Origin: Bacillota bacterium
GTDB taxonomy: Bacteria > Bacillota > Clostridia > Lachnospirales > Lachnospiraceae
Length of the DNA stretch: 64,000 bases
Assembly (NCBI GenBank): GCA_023436225.1
Contig: JAEZKA010000065.1
Span: 1-64,000 of the forward strand
Reading direction: 5' to 3'
In this document: positions 39,289-48,519 of the stretch, one piece after another
Numbering within the stretch: the first letter of the stretch is position 1
Layout of the letters: every line of letters begins with the position of its first letter
Notes under the pieces: model-generated
Databases searched by the model: none
What the model was told of the DNA's origin: nothing
Seen by the model: the letters and a program-made list of their open reading frames with translations, nothing else
Made by a program: the position numbers and the translations under genes

Positions 39289-39605
39289 GTAGTATTTACT
39301 ATACATTACATAAATTGTTTAAATATGGTTATTCTGTTATGTAATTGTTTACCCCAGGTATATTTTTACAATTTTAGATGCAAAATTTAGGATTGTATTT
39401 TGCAACTGGTATCCTCTTCCATCTCGATAATCCTGGTGTGCATAATAGTCTGCTGCTTCGTTCTATTGCTATCTGTTGATCAGCTATAGAAGATATCAAC
39501 ATTTATATCAATCCTATGTATGATAAAGCTAATAATTTTGTCAGTAATACTTATACTTTATTATGTATATTAATACATTTTACTTAAAAAATAAGTATTT
39601 TTTTG
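39289..39605. other. intergenic region between divergent trp and mpsC-like promoters
   Basis: AT-rich, no open frame with a ribosome site, no clear hairpin or repeat. I see nothing in it besides the two flanking promoters. Confidence 0.6.
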
Positions 39606-39634
39606 TTGACATTGTTTTGTAAATACGGTATATT
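39606..39634 (+). promoter_or_regulatory. promoter of the MpsC-like gene
   Basis: TTGACA (39606-39611) and TATATT (39629-39634), 17-bp spacer, 24 bp before the ATG. An AGAGGTGAT site follows. Confidence 0.75.
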
Positions 39635-39657
39635 AAACTCACTTAGAGGTGATATGA

Positions 39658-40023
39658 ATGACCAAAGGTCAGTTAGAAGCAAAGATTTCTGAGGCCGTCA
39701 GCAAGTTTGAACTGGAATATATGGGCAGAGGACCAAAGCTTATCAGAACTTACATAATAAATGATATGATTATCATTCGTTTGTCAGGAGTATTAAGCCC
39801 GTCGGAACAGAAGCTTACTGATAATCCCCAGGGAGTAGAATTATTTAAAAAAGTACGTTCCACCCTATTTGAAGGAGGGAGAGGATATCTGGAAACATTG
39901 ATTACTGATATAATTGATGTAGCCATCGTCAGCACCCATTCCGACATCAGTACAAAGACCGGTGAGAAAATAATCGTAATTACCATAGACCAAAACATTG
40001 AAGATATAATGACTAAAAACTAA
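39658..40023 (+). CDS. DUF2294 / MpsC-family protein
   Basis: 121 aa. The sequence fits the DUF2294 family, named MpsC after a subunit linked to a Na+-translocating membrane-potential system in staphylococci: an N-terminal YMGRGPKLIRTYI, GVLSPSEQKL, then KVRSTLFEGGR and a DIIDVAIVSTHSDIST C-terminal part. It has no membrane helix. The biochemical role is not established, and no mpsAB-like partner is nearby. It is a single-gene unit with its own promoter and terminator. Confidence 0.75.
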   Translation: MTKGQLEAKISEAVSKFELEYMGRGPKLIRTYIINDMIIIRLSGVLSPSEQKLTDNPQGVELFKKVRSTLFEGGRGYLETLITDIIDVAIVSTHSDISTKTGEKIIVITIDQNIEDIMTKN

Positions 40024-40102
40024 CGGATGACGACACAAATTAACTTATGAAAGTATTATGCCGAGTAGCGTAGCAGTTCAATTGGGTTAAGTTGTAAGTA
40101 AG

Positions 40103-40141
40103 CCGATATCTTGGGGGTGATTCTGAGGTATCGGTTTTTTT
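40103..40141 (+). terminator. intrinsic terminator after the MpsC-like gene
   Basis: CCGATATC pairs with GGTATCGG (40103-40110/40127-40134, one G-T pair), followed by at least six T. Confidence 0.8.
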
Positions 40142-40213
40142 ATAAAGAAATATTGGTATTATAACATAGTAATAACCACTAACAATATCTTTATAAAAGA
40201 AGGAGAATGAATT

Positions 40214-40717
40214 ATGAGTAAAAAAGTTGCAATTCTTATGGGCAGTGACAGTGATTTGCCGGTAGTGAAAGGCGCCATAAACTCTCTGAAGGGCTTTGGT
40301 ATCGAGGTTCAAGTTCATGTAATGAGTGCTCATCGTACTCCGAAACTTGCCTGTGATTTTGCAAGTTCCGCAAAAAGTAATGGATTTGGTGTTATTATTT
40401 GTGCCGCTGGTAAAGCTGCTCATCTCGCCGGAATTATCGCAGCCCATACTACCCTTCCAGTAATCGGCATCCCAATTAAGTCCTCTACAATGGATGGTCT
40501 GGATTCTCTGCTGTCCACCGTTCAGATGCCCAAGGGTATACCGGTAGCTACCGTTGCGATCGATGGCGCTGACAATGCAGGAATACTTGCCGCTCAGATA
40601 CTGGCGATAAATAACGAAGAGCTTAGTGCTAAGCTAGAAAAATTCAAGTCCGATATGGTTGAAGAAGTAATTGCCAAGGATGAAAAGCTACAAACCGAAA
40701 TGTGGTGGAAAATGTAA
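40214..40717 (+). CDS. purE: N5-carboxyaminoimidazole ribonucleotide mutase PurE
   Basis: 167 aa, standard PurE length, forming an octamer in the family. ILMGSDSDLPVV, MSAHRTP and the glycine-rich AAGKAAHLAG stretch give the nucleotide pocket and the catalytic serine and histidine. It acts in de novo purine synthesis on (N5-)carboxy-AIR. It stands alone here, without purK or other pur genes, behind AGAAGGAGAA. No purine riboswitch is visible in the short leader. Confidence 0.95.
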   Translation: MSKKVAILMGSDSDLPVVKGAINSLKGFGIEVQVHVMSAHRTPKLACDFASSAKSNGFGVIICAAGKAAHLAGIIAAHTTLPVIGIPIKSSTMDGLDSLLSTVQMPKGIPVATVAIDGADNAGILAAQILAINNEELSAKLEKFKSDMVEEVIAKDEKLQTEMWWKM

Positions 40718-40873
40718 TGTTCCTTTATCGTAAAAATCGTTATAGTATAATACGATTTCGATAAGTAAATTCTAATTAAATGATAAAGTAAAGCAAATCA
40801 AGGTTTATGTGAATTGATCCATATTCCAGTTTGCATATGATAAATGAAGTAAATTAAAGAAATGGAGTATCTT

Positions 40874-42751
40874 ATGAAGGACTACTTGCAGAAATTTGTT
40901 TTGACAGACGAAGTTAAGAACATTATAACCGGAAGCAGTAAGGTTATCTTCCCAAAATCAAGAGCAGAATTAATTGAGCTCTCCTTTGGCAATAAAGCGG
41001 TAGACAGCTACGAGGTTGCTTATGATGTACCGGGAAAGGGTAATATCGTTGAGGCGAATGTTATTCGTTGTAAAAATGGTGTGGCTGTTAATTACATGGA
41101 GGACTATATGCGTCGCCGTGATCCGGACAGTCTTGTCATCGGAGACAACTTAGACACAGATAAGCCAAGATACAAGGATGTATACCAAAAGGATTTTGAG
41201 CCTCTGCGTAATGAGACCTTCGAATGGCTTAAGAATCAAGAACTCATTGTTCTTCCTTTTAAGGCTGGTGGTTATGAATATGGCTATGATGCAATCTTAA
41301 TCGCTCCTGCCAATGCGGCGTTCTTTGCCTGTGCCCTCGCAGATTTGCAGGGATTTTTAGGAATTGATGAGGTTCAGGATAACTTCACCCCGAAGGCAAT
41401 TGTGTATCTTGCACCACCGTTTCGTCATACCAATTTTGACGGTAAGCAGATTGTTGTCCATAACCGTCTGGATGAGGTTCATGAGGTATTTTCCTATAAT
41501 CTTTATCCCGGTCCCAGTGCTAAGAAGGGTATTTACGGCGTATTACTCAATATCGGAGAACGAGAAGGCTGGTTAACTGCTCACGCTTCTACCGTTAAGG
41601 TAATCACCCCTTACGATAATGAGATCGTTATTATGCATGAGGGCGCTTCCGGTGGCGGTAAGTCTGAGATGATTGAGCCTCCCCACAGAGCGGCTGACGG
41701 CAGATTAGTATTAGGCGAGAACACAGTTACCGGCGAGATGTTTTATCTGGAACTAAACGAATCCTGTGAGCTTCGTCCTGTAACCGATGATATGGCACTC
41801 TGCCATCCCAAGATGCAAAACGATAGTAAAAAATTAGTGGTACAGGATGCGGAGAATGGCTGGTTCTTAAGACTGGACCATGTAACGGAATACGGTACTT
41901 CACCTCAATATGAAAAGATTTTCACCCAGCCACAGGAGCCCCTTCTCTTCTTAAATATTCAAGGAGTTCCGAAGGCAACCTGCCTGGTTTGGGAACATAC
42001 CTTAGATTCCAACGGTAAACCCTGTCCGAATCCAAGAGCTATCTTACCCAGACATCTGGTTCCTAATATTGTTTCAGACCCGGTTGAGGTTGACGTTCGT
42101 AGCTTTGGTGTACGTACTCCTCCCTGCACAAAGGAGAATCCTTCCTACGGTATTTTAGGTATGCTTCATATCCTTCCTCCTGCTCTTGCATGGTTATGGC
42201 GTTTGGTTGCTCCCAGAGGCTACAATAATCCAAGTATAATCGGTGGAACAGGCATGATCAGTGAAGGTGTCGGCTCCTATTGGCCATTTGCTACAGGTAA
42301 GATGGTGAAGCAGGCTAATCTTCTGCTTGATCAGATTGTAAGCTCCTCCAGTACCAGATATGTCTTAATTCCGAATCAACACATCGGTGTATATAAAGTT
42401 AGCTTCAATCCTCAGTGGGTTGCCAGAGAATACATTGCTCGTCGTGGTAGTGCAAAATTTAAGATGGACCAATTGAAGGAAGCTCGTTGTACTCTATTAG
42501 GTTATGGTCTTGAATCACTGAAGGTTGATGGCCAATATATCCGTAGATCGTTCCTTCAGCCAGAGAGACAGTCCAAGCTTGGTACCGAGGGCTATGATGC
42601 CGGTGCTGCAATCCTCATCGACTTCTTTAAGACAGAGGCTGCTAAATTCAATACTGAGGAACTCAATCCTCTCGGAAGACAGATCATAGAATGTCTGCTA
42701 AGAGATGCACCCTTACAGGATTATATCGATTTAATCCCTATGAGATACTAA
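40874..42751 (+). CDS. DUF4914-type protein with a PEPCK/HPr-kinase-like P-loop
   Basis: 625 aa, cytoplasmic, function unknown. The sequence appears to match the DUF4914 family. A P-loop, HEGASGGGKSEM (about 255-266), resembles the compact nucleotide loops of PEP carboxykinase and HPr kinase, and a ribosome-like acidic cluster (VTDDMALCHPKM) follows about 50 residues later where those enzymes bind metal. Other conserved-looking parts are PGPSAKKGIYG and GVRTPPCTKENPSYG. The ATG at 40874 has GGAG at 6-bp spacing; the frame opens four codons earlier. A kinase or carboxykinase-like activity is only an inference. It stands alone. Confidence 0.65.
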   Translation: MKDYLQKFVLTDEVKNIITGSSKVIFPKSRAELIELSFGNKAVDSYEVAYDVPGKGNIVEANVIRCKNGVAVNYMEDYMRRRDPDSLVIGDNLDTDKPRYKDVYQKDFEPLRNETFEWLKNQELIVLPFKAGGYEYGYDAILIAPANAAFFACALADLQGFLGIDEVQDNFTPKAIVYLAPPFRHTNFDGKQIVVHNRLDEVHEVFSYNLYPGPSAKKGIYGVLLNIGEREGWLTAHASTVKVITPYDNEIVIMHEGASGGGKSEMIEPPHRAADGRLVLGENTVTGEMFYLELNESCELRPVTDDMALCHPKMQNDSKKLVVQDAENGWFLRLDHVTEYGTSPQYEKIFTQPQEPLLFLNIQGVPKATCLVWEHTLDSNGKPCPNPRAILPRHLVPNIVSDPVEVDVRSFGVRTPPCTKENPSYGILGMLHILPPALAWLWRLVAPRGYNNPSIIGGTGMISEGVGSYWPFATGKMVKQANLLLDQIVSSSSTRYVLIPNQHIGVYKVSFNPQWVAREYIARRGSAKFKMDQLKEARCTLLGYGLESLKVDGQYIRRSFLQPERQSKLGTEGYDAGAAILIDFFKTEAAKFNTEELNPLGRQIIECLLRDAPLQDYIDLIPMRY

Positions 42752-43164
42752 GGCAGTTTTTAGATACGTTTATTAGTACTCCTCTCCGACTAAAACCAAT
42801 CGATTTTGTTCCGAATAATTTGGACTGAATGGAAAAGCTCGGTGAATAGTTTTACTCTGACCCTTGGAATATCCGGTCTCTTATCGTATAAATATCTGAC
42901 CACGTTATTCCGAACAGCGATTATCTTTTCTATAATTATTAGTTAGCTTAAGTATAATATTTACATCCTTCATAAGAAATAAACTGTGGTTGATGATCCC
43001 TGCGATTGCTACATCGCACCGGTCTTATTCTTAAGCTTTTGTTATATACCACAGAGTCCCGCCACCACAAATTCTCTACCAATAAGCCCCGCTTATTGGT
43101 GGAAGAACATGTGGAAAATTGGTCTTGAACTCTTTGTGAACTTTCTATTGTCATATAATAAAAA
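42752..43164. other. intergenic region with one short hairpin
   Basis: No gene with a convincing start. A perfect 10-bp hairpin with a 3-nt loop (ACCAATAAGC with GCTTATTGGT) lies at 43078-43100, without a T-run. It may mark the mRNA end of the DUF4914 gene. Confidence 0.5.
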
Positions 43165-43227
43165 AGTGCCTTATCTAAATAGCACAGCTCCCTCTGAAGT
43201 AGGAGCATGCCACTTTGATAAGGCACT
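43165..43227. terminator. nested bidirectional terminator
   Basis: A perfect 11-bp stem (AGTGCCTTATC, 43165-43175 with 43217-43227) encloses a GCTCC/GGAGC hairpin. A six-base A-run at the left gives a T-run on the minus strand. It lies between the convergent DUF4914 and rhodanese genes and chiefly serves the latter. Confidence 0.75.
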
Positions 43228-43241
43228 ATCTTTACCACTAT

Positions 43242-43562
43242 TTATTTTCTGTTTTTTCCAGAATAGCTTCCCATGCCACCCTTCACATTCACAACATCGT
43301 AGCCTGCACGTTTTAGAGCAGCAACGGCACTAGAGCTTCTTCCACCGGATTGACACATAATATAATACTTCTTTGACTTATCCATATATTTATTGGGATT
43401 CGATAACAGCTGTCCCATAGGAATGTTTTTTGAGCCCTTAATAGAGCCATGAGCATATTCATAAACCTCTCTGATATCAATAAGATTAATATCTGGTAAA
43501 ATATCGTCTATCTCACTTACATGGATTGTATTTGCATCGTTTTTCATAAATAAGGAAAACAT
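43242..43562 (-). CDS. single-domain rhodanese-like sulfurtransferase
   Basis: 106 aa, one rhodanese domain. The active-site loop is CQSGGRSS, with the sulfur-accepting cysteine at about 71; INLIDIREVYEYAHG and GSKNIPMG are the usual fold markers. It would carry persulfide sulfur to an unknown acceptor. No secretion signal, so it is cytoplasmic. The start follows GAGGTG. It is monocistronic as far as can be seen. Confidence 0.9.
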   Translation of the reverse strand: MFSLFMKNDANTIHVSEIDDILPDINLIDIREVYEYAHGSIKGSKNIPMGQLLSNPNKYMDKSKKYYIMCQSGGRSSSAVAALKRAGYDVVNVKGGMGSYSGKNRK

Positions 43563-43748
43563 ATTATTTACACCTCACTATTTTGTTTTTATGAATGCAT
43601 TTTATCATCATGCTTCATATAAGTATGTGACTATATTACATTTCTTATTAAAAATGAATAAATAGGCTATTTTCCTTATTTGGTCGGATACCTTACAGTA
43701 GGCTATTTTAGTTATGACAATAGAAAGGTAATGAAGTGGCTGTGCTTA

Positions 43749-46091
43749 CTATAGTTTAACGACAATGGCACCTTTCTTCTCAGGAGTTATGATAGAATGA
43801 TTACCAATCACTTCATAGCTTGCATTCGTTATTGAGGTTATTGCTCTACAATTAATTAAGGTTACATAATAATCCTTGTCAGTATCTACCTCAATTGTAA
43901 TGGTATCACCCTGCTTAAGTATCTTTGCTTCTAATTCAAGCTTAGCCTCCAGATTATATACCTCAGTTGTAGTAGCTACCATATCGATCAATTCATATAC
44001 TTTCAGGTTTACATTCTCGCTATAATCATATACAGCATCATCATCCTTCTCACCAATCGCAAGAATAGAATTTTCACGAACATATAACGGAATACTTAGG
44101 TATCCATGCAATTCTTTGTACCAGCAATTTCCCCGCTTCGTCTCTCCGGTAAGATAATTAGTCCAGGTACCCTCGGGCAGATAATATTGGGCCACACCCT
44201 CATCGTTGAAGATTGGTGCCACTAATAGCTTATCTCCCAGCATATACTGCCTATCCAGGTAAGCACAGGTAGGGTCATGTGTAAACTCCATCACCATACT
44301 CCGCATGGAGGGTAAGCCTGTTTTTGAGGTATTAACTGCGTTACTGTAAAGATAAGGCATTAAGGAAGCCTTTAGCTTCGTAAAGAAACGTACCACATCG
44401 ACTGCCTCTTCATCATAAGCCCAGGGTACACGGTAAGATGAGCTGCCATGCAGACGTGAATGGGTGGATAATAGGCCAAAGGCACACCATCGTTTATATA
44501 CATCTGGAGTCGAGGTGCTTTCAAAGCCTCCGATATCATGGCTCCAAAAGCCAAAGCCTGACATGGTCAAAGACAAGCCTCCACGAAGGCTTTCTGCCAT
44601 GGATTCATAATCGGACCAGCAATCACCACCCCAGTGTACAGGGAATTTTTGACCGCCTGCGGTTGCACTTCTTGCGAACAGAACTGCTTCTCTTTTACCA
44701 CGCTTCTTCTGTAGTAGCTCAAATACAACTTTATTATAAAGATAAGTATAGTAATTATGCATCTTCATCGGATCCGACCCATCGAAATACACGACATCCG
44801 TCGGGATTCTCTCGCCAAAGTCTGTCTTAAAGCAGTCTACTCCCATATCAAGAAGTGCTTCCAGCTTCGCGGAAAACCATTCACAGGCCTTCGGGTTCGT
44901 AAAGTCTACGATCGCCATTCCGGGCTGCCACATATCCCACTGCCATACATCACCATTCGGTCGCTTTATGAAATACCCACCATCTACTCCTTCACGGAAC
45001 ATAGTGGATTCCTGACCAATATAGCTGTTAATCCATACACAGATCTTTAAACCCTTATTCTTCAGCCTCTTTAGCATTCCTTCCGGATCAGGGAACACTC
45101 TGGAATCCCAGGTAAAATCACTCCAATGAAATTCTTTCATCCAAAAGCAGTCAAAATGAAATACCTTTAACGGAATCCCTCTGCTTAACATGCCATCAAC
45201 AAAGGTATTCACGGTCTCTTCATCATATTTTGTCGTAAATGAAGTAGATAGCCATAACCCAAAGGTCCATGCCGGAGGTAACGCCGGTTTTCCGGTAAGA
45301 TCTGTATAACGCAATAATACTTCCTTCATTGAAGGTCCGTTGATCAAAAAATATTCCAAGCCTTCCCCAGCAACAGAAAATTGTACCTTCTTCACCATAT
45401 CGGAGCTTACCTCAAAGGATACCCGTTCCGGATGGTTTACGAATACACCATAACCACGATTCGAGAGATAGAAGGGAATATTCTTATAGGACTGTTCTGT
45501 CGAGGTCCCACCGTCTTCATTCCATATGTCAACACTTTGTCCATTCCTTACGAAAGGTGTAAACCGTTCCCCTAGACCATAAATCAATTCTCCTACCGAA
45601 AGGGACAAACGCTCTCTCATATAAGTGTCATGCTCTTTCCCGTCATCATAAGCCAGACCTTTCCAGTCTGTCTTAATATAGGCTAGATCCCTCCAACCGC
45701 TGTCCGTGATTTTCTCGCTTTCCCTGTAATAGGTCATCTTCCAGTTCACTTTATTAATTTCAAGACGAAGGCTTCCACTGTAAAGTATTATTGCTTCGTC
45801 CGTCTCATCTACTAGCAGGTGTCTTCCCTCCTCAAGCTCAAGCTCAAATTCAGGAGACCTCTTAATAACTCCCATATAATGATCACACCGAATCCGCAGA
45901 ACCTCTGGCATCGGTGCCGATATACGGATGGTCAGATTCGGCCCACCAAGGGTATCACCGCGGTGTACAATTTTATGGGTAGGCGCGCACATAGTAACCT
46001 GGTTCTCATCCTTCTTGGTATAGTACACCTCAGCGGGAGAGAATACCTCCGTTCCCTCCTTCTGCATCCAGCAGCCGTTACTAAATTTCAT
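43749..46091 (-). CDS. yicI: GH31 alpha-xylosidase (YicI-like)
   Basis: 780 aa, cytoplasmic (no signal peptide). It closely resembles E. coli YicI by eye: FHFDCFWMKEF, the nucleophile Asp424 in KTDFGERIP, the acid/base Asp490 in HWGGDCW, and SFGFWSHDIGG-type residues (here SGFGFWSHDIGGFE). The KTDFGERIP and FWMKEF elements are those of alpha-xylosidases rather than alpha-glucosidases, so it should remove alpha-1,6-xylose from xyloglucan oligosaccharides (isoprimeverose units). The ATG follows AAAGGAG. A tandem-repeat leader precedes it. It is last in the sugar locus, after the ABC importer genes. Confidence 0.93.
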   Translation of the reverse strand: MKFSNGCWMQKEGTEVFSPAEVYYTKKDENQVTMCAPTHKIVHRGDTLGGPNLTIRISAPMPEVLRIRCDHYMGVIKRSPEFELELEEGRHLLVDETDEAIILYSGSLRLEINKVNWKMTYYRESEKITDSGWRDLAYIKTDWKGLAYDDGKEHDTYMRERLSLSVGELIYGLGERFTPFVRNGQSVDIWNEDGGTSTEQSYKNIPFYLSNRGYGVFVNHPERVSFEVSSDMVKKVQFSVAGEGLEYFLINGPSMKEVLLRYTDLTGKPALPPAWTFGLWLSTSFTTKYDEETVNTFVDGMLSRGIPLKVFHFDCFWMKEFHWSDFTWDSRVFPDPEGMLKRLKNKGLKICVWINSYIGQESTMFREGVDGGYFIKRPNGDVWQWDMWQPGMAIVDFTNPKACEWFSAKLEALLDMGVDCFKTDFGERIPTDVVYFDGSDPMKMHNYYTYLYNKVVFELLQKKRGKREAVLFARSATAGGQKFPVHWGGDCWSDYESMAESLRGGLSLTMSGFGFWSHDIGGFESTSTPDVYKRWCAFGLLSTHSRLHGSSSYRVPWAYDEEAVDVVRFFTKLKASLMPYLYSNAVNTSKTGLPSMRSMVMEFTHDPTCAYLDRQYMLGDKLLVAPIFNDEGVAQYYLPEGTWTNYLTGETKRGNCWYKELHGYLSIPLYVRENSILAIGEKDDDAVYDYSENVNLKVYELIDMVATTTEVYNLEAKLELEAKILKQGDTITIEVDTDKDYYVTLINCRAITSITNASYEVIGNHSIITPEKKGAIVVKL

Positions 46092-46095
46092 AGTA

Positions 46096-46356
46096 ATTCT
46101 CCTTTCAGAATATTAATATATATAGAACCTTGCCAGGAGAATTTAATCTCCCTTCAAATATAAATAATTTTGATATAGTAATTGGGAGATTTTATTCTCC
46201 CTTTCATATTACTAATATTTATAGAACCTTGCTCAGGAGAATTTAATCTCCCTTCAAATATAAATAATTTTGATATAGTAATTAGGAGATTTTATTCTCC
46301 CTTTCATATTATTAATATTTATAGAACCTTGCTCAGGAGAATTTAATCTCCCTTCA
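46096..46356 (-). repeat. 100-bp tandem repeat, about 2.4 copies, in the GH31 leader
   Basis: Units begin at 46123 (99 bp), 46222 (100 bp) and 46322 (35 bp, partial). The stretch 46096-46122, which includes the GH31 ribosome site, resembles the end of a unit. Each full unit contains two short palindromes (GGAGAATTTAATCTCC and GGGAGATTTTATTCTCCC), so on the minus strand each repeat offers a GGAGAAT-like ribosome-site copy paired with its complement. Units differ at only a few bases. Confidence 0.85.
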
Positions 46357-46539
46357 GTTCCTTATGTTAGCTTAGTTAATCATTATCTATTATTTTATTG
46401 TTTTCGATTATAAAGTTATCTCAAATTATTGTTATCATACATCTATCATATCGAATCCTTTTATGAAATAAAATGGGGTTTTTTCTCATTCCCATGGCTT
46501 ATATTCTATTCGCTCTGAATTATTACTACATTTGTAAAG

Positions 46540-46580
46540 AGGATACCTCAGTGTCTGTATTGATAGAATACTGAGATACC
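46540..46580 (-). terminator. probable terminator after the binding-protein gene
   Basis: Minus strand: GTATCTCAG pairs with CTGAGGTAT (one G-U), about 20-nt loop, followed by a short CTCTTT tail. It would separate the ABC importer genes from the GH31 leader. 46357-46539 is AT-rich with no gene. Confidence 0.5.
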
Positions 46581-46629
46581 CCCTATAAGAGCATTTAAAT
46601 ATATTTCATAGCCTTCCCTAATCCAGAAG

Positions 46630-48411
46630 CTATTCTAAAGCTAATAAAGCATCTTCCTTCGCTTTTCTCTTCTCAGCCTGGCCCTTACACCATTCAACAC
46701 AGGTATCATAGCCATATTCTTTCGCCTTATCCCTGAATTCTACTAATAATTTGTCATATTCCGCATCAGTCTTAGCATAGATCATCTGCCATGTATAGGA
46801 TTTCACACACTCAGCAACTTGTGCCCAGGTAGTGTTTAGATCATCATCTCTGGTATCCATGGTAAAGCCGGAGCCTAATGAGATAGCAATTCTTCCGGTC
46901 TCCGCAAGATAATCATCCGGTGTCATGAAGCCAGTGAAATCCTTCCATTTCTGCTCAGCATTTGTTGTCGGCAAAGACTTGTAGCTATCCCAGAATAGAT
47001 AGTTGTAGGTTTCTCCATTGCCTTCGGGATTAATACTGTCTCGATCCCAGGACTCATTATTCCATTTACCCTGCCCATCTTCATATGCACCACTATATTC
47101 ACCGGTCATTTGTGTAGTAATATCTCTACGACAAGTCAAACCGAACTCTGTCAGATATGCCTTTCCATTTGCATCGTAATCCCAATTTACACCCTTAGGA
47201 CCATAATAATAGGTCATAGTACCTTCCGGCGTACATAAATAATTAATGATTGCCATACATAATTCAGGATATTCACTATTTGCACCAATCGCCCAGATTC
47301 TATTACCGCCAAAAATATTTAAGCCATAGGTCAGAACCTTCATATCATCTGCTGCTAAAGCATACATACCCTTACCGGCTGATGTATGCTCCTCCGTATT
47401 GTATAAATCTCTTCCCAAGAAGGTAAAGATGTTGAAGAATGCACCACCATCTTTATATACGTTGATTGCATCATCGGAAGTTTGCGTCATAGAATCCGGA
47501 TCCAGTAAACCCTTCTGGAATAATGAATTATAGAACTTTAAGCTTCTAAGATACATACTGTTCTCATCAAGAATAGGCTGTACTTCTTGAGTCGCTACAT
47601 TATAGAGGGTAAAGCCAAACTCATCATAGCCGTATAAAGCACCGGTAGATTTCACATACATTACCATGTCACCGTCCCAATCCTTAAAGAAGGATACACC
47701 ATAGGTCTGGGCGCCGGAATCGGACTTAGGCTCTGCTTCAACCATCTTAGCAAGTACATCTACATAATCCTCAAGCTTAGTAATCTTCGGAGCTCCGATC
47801 TTCTCATAAAGATCCCAGCGGATGTCAGGATGATAGAAGAAAGCCTGATGCTCTTTCGTTGATGTTCCTACGTTATAACCAAAACCATATACCGTTTTTC
47901 CATCAGGAGAAAGTCCTGCGTTTTTATTCAAAGCATTCTGCATATTTTCGTTTATGTATGGACCATAATCAGCAAGTATATCATCCTCATTCCAGTCAAG
48001 CAGCATACCGGCAGAAATAGCCTGCTGATATTCATCGGTATCATTTCCAAAGAAGATTAGATCTCCTAATTCACCGGATTCCATTCGTGTAGCAAAGACA
48101 CCCTCCGGTGCGTTCACAATATTTAACTTAACATTAAACTTATCCAACAGAATCTTAGCCATCCAGCCCATTTGCTCACCATTGTAGTTCGCTAACTGAC
48201 TAAAAGCGGTAAGAGTTACTGTCTCTTCAGGAATGATATCTTCCAGAACATCTGTTGACTCTTCTTCCTGAGCCGGTGTAGCTTCCTCATCGGTAGCAGC
48301 TACCGTTGGTTCAGGTGTTACTTCATCCTCCTTGGCAGACTTACAACCAACCAGGCTAAAGCATAATACGATTACCAGGATGATTGATAAGAATCGTTTC
48401 ACTTTCCACAT
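46630..48411 (-). CDS. extracellular sugar-binding lipoprotein of an ABC importer
   Basis: 593 aa. Lipoprotein signal peptide with a lipobox LVGC (Cys23), followed by an acidic Thr/Glu/Ala-rich linker (about 25-60) and a large type 1 extracellular solute-binding domain. The long form (about 600 aa) is typical of the LipO/YtcQ group that works with LplB/LplC-type permeases and imports oligosaccharides. The ATG follows AGGAGG. It follows the permease genes with a hairpin-containing gap that may raise its mRNA level. The ligand, by context, is a xyloglucan-type oligosaccharide (inference). Confidence 0.9.
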   Translation of the reverse strand: MWKVKRFLSIILVIVLCFSLVGCKSAKEDEVTPEPTVAATDEEATPAQEEESTDVLEDIIPEETVTLTAFSQLANYNGEQMGWMAKILLDKFNVKLNIVNAPEGVFATRMESGELGDLIFFGNDTDEYQQAISAGMLLDWNEDDILADYGPYINENMQNALNKNAGLSPDGKTVYGFGYNVGTSTKEHQAFFYHPDIRWDLYEKIGAPKITKLEDYVDVLAKMVEAEPKSDSGAQTYGVSFFKDWDGDMVMYVKSTGALYGYDEFGFTLYNVATQEVQPILDENSMYLRSLKFYNSLFQKGLLDPDSMTQTSDDAINVYKDGGAFFNIFTFLGRDLYNTEEHTSAGKGMYALAADDMKVLTYGLNIFGGNRIWAIGANSEYPELCMAIINYLCTPEGTMTYYYGPKGVNWDYDANGKAYLTEFGLTCRRDITTQMTGEYSGAYEDGQGKWNNESWDRDSINPEGNGETYNYLFWDSYKSLPTTNAEQKWKDFTGFMTPDDYLAETGRIAISLGSGFTMDTRDDDLNTTWAQVAECVKSYTWQMIYAKTDAEYDKLLVEFRDKAKEYGYDTCVEWCKGQAEKRKAKEDALLALE

Positions 48412-48446
48412 ACATTTTTCCTCCTCTAAAATTATTAATTATGTAT

Positions 48447-48514
48447 TCACAAAAATAGGCTTCGCAAACCTTTGTGAGTACTGTATTAAAAAATGTCAGC
48501 TTCACAGACATTTT
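48447..48514 (-). other. two hairpins in the permease / binding-protein gap
   Basis: A hairpin built on TCACAAA/TTTGTGA (48447-48477) and a perfect 8-bp stem AAAATGTC/GACATTTT (48490-48514). They lie between the permease and binding-protein genes, where such structures often protect the binding-protein mRNA. Confidence 0.5.
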
Positions 48515-48519
48515 ATTAA

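Noticed and set aside
46096..46356. Possible CRISPR array in the tandem repeat region
   Set aside because: The units are about 100 bp, directly adjacent and nearly identical throughout; there are no unique spacers and no cas genes.
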